A stretch of DNA of 64,000 nt, taken from NCBI RefSeq assembly GCF_022344005.1, contig NZ_CP092192.1, positions 62,001 to 126,000 on the forward strand. The letters run 5' to 3'. Made by a program: the position numbers and the translations under genes. The stretch comes from Deinococcus sp. KNUC1210 (GTDB taxonomy: Bacteria > Deinococcota > Deinococci > Deinococcales > Deinococcaceae). The notes beneath the pieces were generated by a model. It had not been told where the DNA came from. It made no database searches and saw only the letters and a program-made list of their open reading frames with translations. Of this stretch, positions 59,230 to 64,000 are shown in pieces. Each line of letters opens with the position of its first letter. Positions within the stretch are counted from its first letter, which is position 1.

Positions 59230-61301
59230 CCCGGTATCTGGATGCGGGTGGACGGAGTGTCGTCACGGCGCGTCCGCTGGGCAGCGGGGGTGAGGGCACG
59301 GTCTATGCGCTCGAGAACCAGCCGGGCATGGTCGCCAAGGTGTACAGCAGGCCCCTCCAGCCCCAGGATTCCGAGAAGATACGCCGGGTGGTGCAGGTGA
59401 GATCACCGCGCCTGGACGCCATCAGTGCGTGGCCGCGCGGCACCCTGCACGATCCGGCGCACGCTGGCGGTGTTGGAGGCGGCGACAGCGTGCTGGGCGT
59501 GGTGATGCCCTTCGTGGATTTCTCGCAGGCCACCGAACTGCACAACCTGTACGGACCGTCGTCGCGGCGCAAGCACTTTCCGCTGGCCGACTGGCGGTTT
59601 CTGGTGCATGTGGCCCGCAACGTCGCCCGCGCCTTTGCCGAACTGCACGCCGAGGGGCACCTGATGGGCGACGTGAGTTCGCGCAATATCCTGGTGACGC
59701 AGCAGGGGACGGTGCGCTTTGTCGATGCCGATTCGTTTCAGATCCGGGCGGGCGAGCAGGTGTACCCGTGTCCGGTAGGCACCGCCGAGTGCACGCCGCC
59801 GGAATTGCAGGGACAGCGCTTCGGCACGCTGGTCCGCACGCCCAACCATGACCGCTTCGGACTGGCGCTGATGATGTTCTATCTGCTGTTCGAGGGGCGT
59901 CATCCGTATGCCGGGGTACATGCCGACGGCGCTGTACTCTCACCTGCCGAGGCGATTGCCCGGCACAAGTTCGCGTATAGCCGGGAGGTGCAGAGCGGTG
60001 TTCGTCCGCCGCCCGGCACACTGACGCTGGAGGCGCTGCCACAGGGACTCCGCGTGCTGTTCGAGCGCGCCTTCTCGCCCACCATGAGCGGTCGCCCGAC
60101 GGCGCAGGAATGGGAAACGGCGCTGGCTCACCTGTCCGAGACGCTCGTGCGGTGTCAGCGCAGCCCCCAGCACCTGCACGCCGAGGAGGTGGCCTGTCCG
60201 TGGTGCGCCCTGTTTCCGGCTACGTCGGGAGCCGCGACGGCCAAGACCCACCTGCCCGGCAGTGCCCGCCTGCTCGATGCCGACGCCGAGATGAACCGCA
60301 TCTGGATCGGTCTGCGCGGTGTGCCGATTCCGCCCGCGCCCCGCACACTCACCCTTCAGGTGCTGCCGGTGCCGATGCCGGTGGCAGTTCCGGTCATGCC
60401 GGCGGTGCCGCCGTTCGTCGTCCTGAGCGGTGCTCAGCGTCTGGCTGCCCGGGGACGGCAGCTATGGGGCGTGGGCCTGCTGCTGGCAGCGCTGCTGCTG
60501 AAAATGGAAGGGTTGCCGGTGTTCCTGTCGCTGGTGGTCGCCTTCTTTGGCTGGCTGTCGATCCGGGCCGGGCATCCGAAGCGGCGTGAACGCGATCTGC
60601 GCCGCCGCTACGAGCGCGAGCAACTCGGTGCCGTTCGGACTTATCAGCGGCAGCTTCAGCAGATGGCGCGTACGCTGGAACAGGAAGTCGTGGTCCTGCA
60701 ACGCCGACTGACGCAGGCCCAGCAGATGTATCAGGTCAGCAGCGCTCTGGCCCGTTACCGCGCCGAATTCGAGCGTCTGGAACGTCGCCGCCGGGAGGTC
60801 TCCAGAATCGCGAAACAGGAGCGTTCCAGAATCGAGGAGGGCATCCGGAGCTATCAGCAGCAGTCGCTCGAGCGGTATCTGTCGCTGCATGCCGTGCAGC
60901 CGGGGATGCTGCCGGGCTTCGGGCCTGCGCTGGTGGCCTCGCTGCACGGCGGCGGCGTCCACACGGCGCTGGAAGTCGAACTGGGCAGGCTGCGGCGCGT
61001 ACCGGGCATCGGCCCCAAGCGCACTCAGGAACTGCTGTGGTGGCGCAAGACCCTGGAACAGTTTTTCAGCTTCGATCCGGCGCAGGTGCCTGCCCAGGTG
61101 ATCGAGGCGGCGCGGCAGGTGCACCAGCAGGAACTCCAGGAGCAATTGCGTGTATTGGAAGCCGAGGTGCCGGGGCTGCATCACCGGGTACAGGCTTGGA
61201 TCGCCGCCGAGCAACATGCCGCCGAAGACGTCCTGTCGCTGATGCGGGAGATCGAGCAGCGGCAGCAGGCCATCGTGCTGCTGCGGAGCCGTTCGCAGTG
61301 A
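59226..61301 (+). CDS. Membrane-anchored Ser/Thr kinase with coiled coil and HhH domain
   Basis: A 691-residue protein. Kinase domain (residues 1-310): Gly loop LGSGGEGTVY, Lys in MVAKVYS, catalytic loop HLMGDVSSRNILV (GD in place of HRD) and metal loop FVDADSFQI (DAD in place of DFG). A possible Cys pair CPWC follows (about residue 325). Two membrane segments lie near residues 415-445, then a long charged coiled coil (about 460-560), a helix-hairpin-helix (LRRVPGIGPKRTQEL) and a second coil. It is the kinase of the TerY-P triad, joining signalling with DNA or nucleic-acid binding. Confidence 0.85.
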   Translation: MTRYLDAGGRSVVTARPLGSGGEGTVYALENQPGMVAKVYSRPLQPQDSEKIRRVVQVRSPRLDAISAWPRGTLHDPAHAGGVGGGDSVLGVVMPFVDFSQATELHNLYGPSSRRKHFPLADWRFLVHVARNVARAFAELHAEGHLMGDVSSRNILVTQQGTVRFVDADSFQIRAGEQVYPCPVGTAECTPPELQGQRFGTLVRTPNHDRFGLALMMFYLLFEGRHPYAGVHADGAVLSPAEAIARHKFAYSREVQSGVRPPPGTLTLEALPQGLRVLFERAFSPTMSGRPTAQEWETALAHLSETLVRCQRSPQHLHAEEVACPWCALFPATSGAATAKTHLPGSARLLDADAEMNRIWIGLRGVPIPPAPRTLTLQVLPVPMPVAVPVMPAVPPFVVLSGAQRLAARGRQLWGVGLLLAALLLKMEGLPVFLSLVVAFFGWLSIRAGHPKRRERDLRRRYEREQLGAVRTYQRQLQQMARTLEQEVVVLQRRLTQAQQMYQVSSALARYRAEFERLERRRREVSRIAKQERSRIEEGIRSYQQQSLERYLSLHAVQPGMLPGFGPALVASLHGGGVHTALEVELGRLRRVPGIGPKRTQELLWWRKTLEQFFSFDPAQVPAQVIEAARQVHQQELQEQLRVLEAEVPGLHHRVQAWIAAEQHAAEDVLSLMREIEQRQQAIVLLRSRSQ

Positions 61302-61328
61302 ATATCGGCAGTCAGCGGGGGGCAGTTC

Positions 61329-61838
61329 ATGACGGCTGACCGCGAGCGTACCCGCCGGGTGCTGAGAATCGCCCTGTCCAGCCCCTACGAGGGTGAACGC
61401 GAGAAATCGGTGGGGCTGGTGCTGCAACTGCTTCAGCGCAGCGGTCTGCGGCTGTGCGACATAGATGCGTCGTTCGGCACCGCAGACGGCGAATTGGCCC
61501 TGAGAACACGGGCGCGACTGGCTGCCAGCTATCAGGTATCGTTTCGCAGCCGCGAGGAGGCGCTGTTCTATCTCCGGCTGTTCGGCGTGTTCGCTGCGTC
61601 GTCGCCGCCCCCGGTGCCGGGTGAAGACCAGAGCGGCTATATCCTGACCTGCTACGCCTCGCCAGACGTGCAGGCTCGCCTCGACGCTGCGTTTCACCGC
61701 CATACGCCCAGGCTTCAGGGGGCGCTGGCAGCTGCCCAGGAACAGGCGCTGCGCGAGTATCAGGCGCGGCGGCGCGAGCTGTTCCGGGCAGCGGTCGAGG
61801 GAACGGCGGCGCTGGCAGCCCGCGAGGGCGTGGACTGA
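61329..61838 (+). CDS. DUF2786-like protein of the TerY-P operon
   Basis: A 169-residue protein. The N-terminal segment RIALSSPYEGEREKSVGLVLQLLQRSGL has the hydrophobic spacing and GER...LL..(S)GL pattern of DUF2786, followed by a middle region and a C-terminal coiled, Arg/Ala-rich helix. It begins 28 bases after the kinase stop, so it is probably the fourth gene of the operon. Its function is unknown. DUF2786 proteins occur in phage and mobile contexts. Confidence 0.55.
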   Translation: MTADRERTRRVLRIALSSPYEGEREKSVGLVLQLLQRSGLRLCDIDASFGTADGELALRTRARLAASYQVSFRSREEALFYLRLFGVFAASSPPPVPGEDQSGYILTCYASPDVQARLDAAFHRHTPRLQGALAAAQEQALREYQARRRELFRAAVEGTAALAAREGVD

Positions 61839-61884
61839 GACAGAAGACGGGCTGGAGCAGGCTGCCTGCCCTCGCTCAGCCGCG

Positions 61885-62808
61885 CTAAAAATGCAGCGCC
61901 GTACTGTGCGCCTCGGACAGGACGCCGAAGCGGGCCGCCCGCGTCAGGATGTCCTGTGCCCAGCCCCGGTGGGTGGCGGGTTCGCACATGCGGCCGTTCA
62001 TCTTGAAGACGGCGGGCGCGTCGGGGGCCAGGATGGCCTGTGCTTCCAGCAGATCGCCGGGCTGCACGGCGTAGCTGCCCAGCACCGTGCCGAGCTGGAC
62101 CGGATGAATGATGGTCTTGCCGCACAGACCGTATTCCAGATCCTGCCGCACCTCGCGCTCCAGCGTGACGAGGTCGCTGTAGATCTCGTAGACCGGGCTG
62201 GACAGGCAGAAACCGTAGGGTTTGAAGACGCTCACCAGCATGCTGATCACCCGTTCCAGCGGCCCCTCGTACACGGTGCGGCCCGGTGTGCGCCGGATGC
62301 CCAGGGCGTGCATCAGGTCGTTGCCGCCGATGCGGAAGGTGGGAATCCGGCTGTGCCACTGTTTCTGAAAGATCAGGTCGCGCAGCAGGGCCATGCGCTG
62401 TTCCGACAGGGCTTCACGGGTTTCCAGGGTCGGAAAGACCAGCAGATGCTCCAGGTCGTCGCGCTCCAGCAGGCGCAGATACTGGCCCAGATTGCCGCTC
62501 TCGACTTTGGGCAGCACGAAGCCGTGAATGCCCCGCAGATCGAGCTGGACGAGTTGCGCCAGCACCTCGGGATTGCGGGCGCGGATCAGGCGCAGCGGGT
62601 ACTGGGGACCGCTGGGCAGAAACGGCAGCACCCGGCGCAGATTCGCCACGGCCTGGGGCACCGTTTCCTCGCGGATGGCGTCCTCGGTGCAGTAGATCAC
62701 GCAGGGCAGGCCGGGCAGTTTGTCGGTGCCCAGTTCCAGCAGATCGGGCCGGGTCGCGGGCGTATACAGACTGGCTCCCAGCGCCCACGGATCGAAGGTG
62801 GTGGTCAC
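61885..62808 (-). CDS. TIM-barrel C-C bond lyase (HpcH/HpaI, Ter-cluster type)
   Basis: A 307-residue lyase of the CitE/HpcH-like type. VLPKVES (substrate and metal face), FPTLETREAL and GKTIIHPVQLG are seen, typical for Ter-associated C-C_Bond_Lyase proteins. The GTG start at 62808 overlaps the StiP stop (GTGA). It belongs to the presumed biosynthetic module of Ter systems which, in other Deinococcus genomes, continues with PRTase, ATP-grasp and HAD enzymes. It probably condenses or splits a small keto-acid on a nucleoside-like scaffold. It converges with the kinase operon. Confidence 0.8.
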   Translation of the reverse strand: MTTTFDPWALGASLYTPATRPDLLELGTDKLPGLPCVIYCTEDAIREETVPQAVANLRRVLPFLPSGPQYPLRLIRARNPEVLAQLVQLDLRGIHGFVLPKVESGNLGQYLRLLERDDLEHLLVFPTLETREALSEQRMALLRDLIFQKQWHSRIPTFRIGGNDLMHALGIRRTPGRTVYEGPLERVISMLVSVFKPYGFCLSSPVYEIYSDLVTLEREVRQDLEYGLCGKTIIHPVQLGTVLGSYAVQPGDLLEAQAILAPDAPAVFKMNGRMCEPATHRGWAQDILTRAARFGVLSEAHSTALHF

Positions 62809-63883
62809 AGCGGGCTGCCCGGCGAGATGAGCGCGGCCGCCAGATACGGCAGGGCCGCCTGCACACTGACGGGAACGCCCGCCTGCTGTGCGAATTCGAG
62901 CAGATGGAGCGTGTCGGGGTGGCCCGCGTCCTTCAGCATCAGGTGGGCAGGCTGGCGGCGCAGAAATACCCGGGTCGCCTCGCCCACGCTGGGTTTGATC
63001 AGGTGGGGATCGTTCACGCCCAGGTCGGCGGCAAGGCGCAGGACCACCTCGGCAGGCGCGTGGGCGGGGGGCGGGGCAGGAGGCAGCGTGAACTCTGCGG
63101 TGTAGTCGCGGCTCAGGTCGTCCAGTGCGGCGAGATAGGGCACGGTCAGATCGTCGTTTCTCAGGGATTCCTCGATGCGGGCGGCGTGCATCACGGGCGG
63201 CAGTGCACCAGGGAGGGAAGACGGCGCTTCCACGAAGGTCCGGCTGAGCAGGCCGCAGACGGTGGCGTTCAGTGCGGCGTGCGGCAGCAGCAGGTCGTCG
63301 CGGGTGGCCGCGTGCAGTGCCACGCCCGCCGGATCGCTCAGCACGGCCAGGCGGGGGGCACCTCACCGGGCAGGCTGGCTCTCAGCGTCTGGAAGATGCT
63401 GCCCTTGCCCGTCCAGCCGTCCACGAAGATCAGCGGCGAGGCGGGATGCAGGCGGCGAACTTCGGCGAGGGCCGCTGCGTCGATCCCCAGACCACGGATG
63501 ATGCTGAGCGTGTGATGGGGCACGTCGAAGCCCCAGCGCCGGGCCACGCGCCGCACCGCACACCCGACCGGCGTGCCGCCCCGTGCCAGCGACACCAGCA
63601 CAGGCGTTCGGTACACGCGCAGCAGTTCAGCCGTCAGACCTGCGATCAGTGCGCCTACCCGCTCGCCGTTGCGGCTCAGCGCGTCCTGGTAGGCCCGCGT
63701 CTGTGCATCACTGGGGCGTGTCTCGGGGGTGAGCAGCGTGCCATACGACTCGCCTGCCCGGATCAGCGCTTCCTTGTGCGCCACCGTGACCAGCCGGGGT
63801 GCCGCCGCCCGCAGATGAACACGGACGTCCTGAGGCGGCAGGGTATGAGCGAGGTCGGCAGTCGGTCGAATCGTCGGCATCAT
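62805..63883 (-). pseudogene. StiP-type PRTase fused to a Pelota RNA-binding domain, frameshifted
   Basis: The PRTase half is in the first frame (SLARGGTPVGCAVRR, PRPP-like loop LIFVDGWTGKGSI) and ends in a stop at 63338. The rest, from VLSDPAG onward, is in another frame and ends in a Pelota-like domain (DPHLIKPSVGEATRVFLRR, LMLKDAGHPDTL). The shift is at GGGGGG, 63353-63358 (plus); one more base gives EVPPRLAVLSDPAG and 359 residues. This fusion is a core member of the Ter-associated biosynthesis module. A GGAG site precedes the ATG at 63883. Confidence 0.8.
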
Positions 63884-64000
63884 TCTCCAGTGGGGATGTG
63901 GGCAGGTGGTTCGGCACACAGAGGCGGCAGAGACGAAAGCAGAATCATATATTAACCTTCTCTATACATTTTTCTCAGTGGCGCTTTACCCTGGGCTGCT
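63884..64000. promoter_or_regulatory. Promoter region of the StiP-lyase operon
   Basis: The right-edge 117 bp is A/T-rich from 63940 on. A minus-strand TATGAT box (63945-63950) is a candidate -10. No further gene start is seen before the window ends, so the next Ter gene lies beyond it. Confidence 0.35.

Noticed and set aside
61891..63515. Long plus-strand frames over the lyase and PRTase genes
   Set aside because: They lie opposite recognisable lyase and PRTase/Pelota coding frames and show no family motif.

Overview
The window is high-GC bacterial DNA that fits Deinococcus best. The evidence is a CsoR with a C-H-H metal site as in Thermus, an ATP-grasp/Ter-type stress neighbourhood (TerY-P triad plus StiP-Pelota and its lyase), several apparently leaderless promoters (a -10 box 5-8 bases before the start codon), and Deinococcus-like type IV pilin and oxidase gene sets. 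A RepA-type initiator next to ten 17-bp iterons, and a ParA/ribbon-helix-helix partition pair, show that this is part of a secondary replicon (large plasmid, megaplasmid or second chromosome). The genus is an inference from protein content.

Layout. 1-6931: end of a PQQ dehydrogenase, a secreted protein, an MFS carrier, a lipid kinase and the copper block copA / copZ-csoR with CsoR-type operators. 7024-11084: SDR, benzoylformate decarboxylase-like enzyme, epimerase. 11335-17221: sugar catabolism, D-galactonate genes dgoD-dgoK-dgoA followed by GH2 and GH43 glycosidases under their own palindrome-containing promoter. 17345-21599: small protein, M23 peptidase, SDR and an archaeal-type XPB helicase/Bax1 nuclease pair. 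22210-29826: accessory operons, each with its own regulator (TetR + two thioesterases; ApbE-DUF2271-PepSY flavin module; MarR/hydrolase; HxlR/SDR). 29917-32842: polysaccharide deacetylase and a P450. 33427-37374: four minor-pilin genes, clearly more A+T-rich than their surroundings. 37574-46377: copper-amine-oxidase-like secreted protein, GH15 glucoamylase and the cytochrome bd operon cydDCAB. 46590-47833: parA, its partner and upstream repeats. 47931-53859: CHASE3 kinase and response regulator, ilvE, a membrane protein and an APC/KUP-like permease. 53909-57585: rep gene, iteron origin containing a 46-bp palindrome, and an IS630-like element of 1,648 bp flanked by TA that sits between the iteron cluster and an orphan iteron. 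57710-63883: TerY-type vWA, PP2C phosphatase, kinase-HhH protein and a DUF2786-like protein, facing a TIM-barrel C-C lyase and StiP-Pelota PRTase.

Seven genes (dgoK, GH2, alpha/beta hydrolase, P450, cydC, CHASE3 kinase, StiP) are broken by single frameshifts. Every shift sits in a homopolymer that would need to be one base (in dgoK two) longer to restore a normal full-length protein. I read these as probable homopolymer undercalls in the assembly rather than seven real pseudogenes.

The most interesting parts are the Ter-type signalling/biosynthesis cluster at the right end, the iteron origin with its palindrome and IS insertion, the XPB-Bax1 pair, the cargo-bearing IS, and the composition break inside the pilX-like gene. 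No rRNA, tRNA or CRISPR array was recognised.
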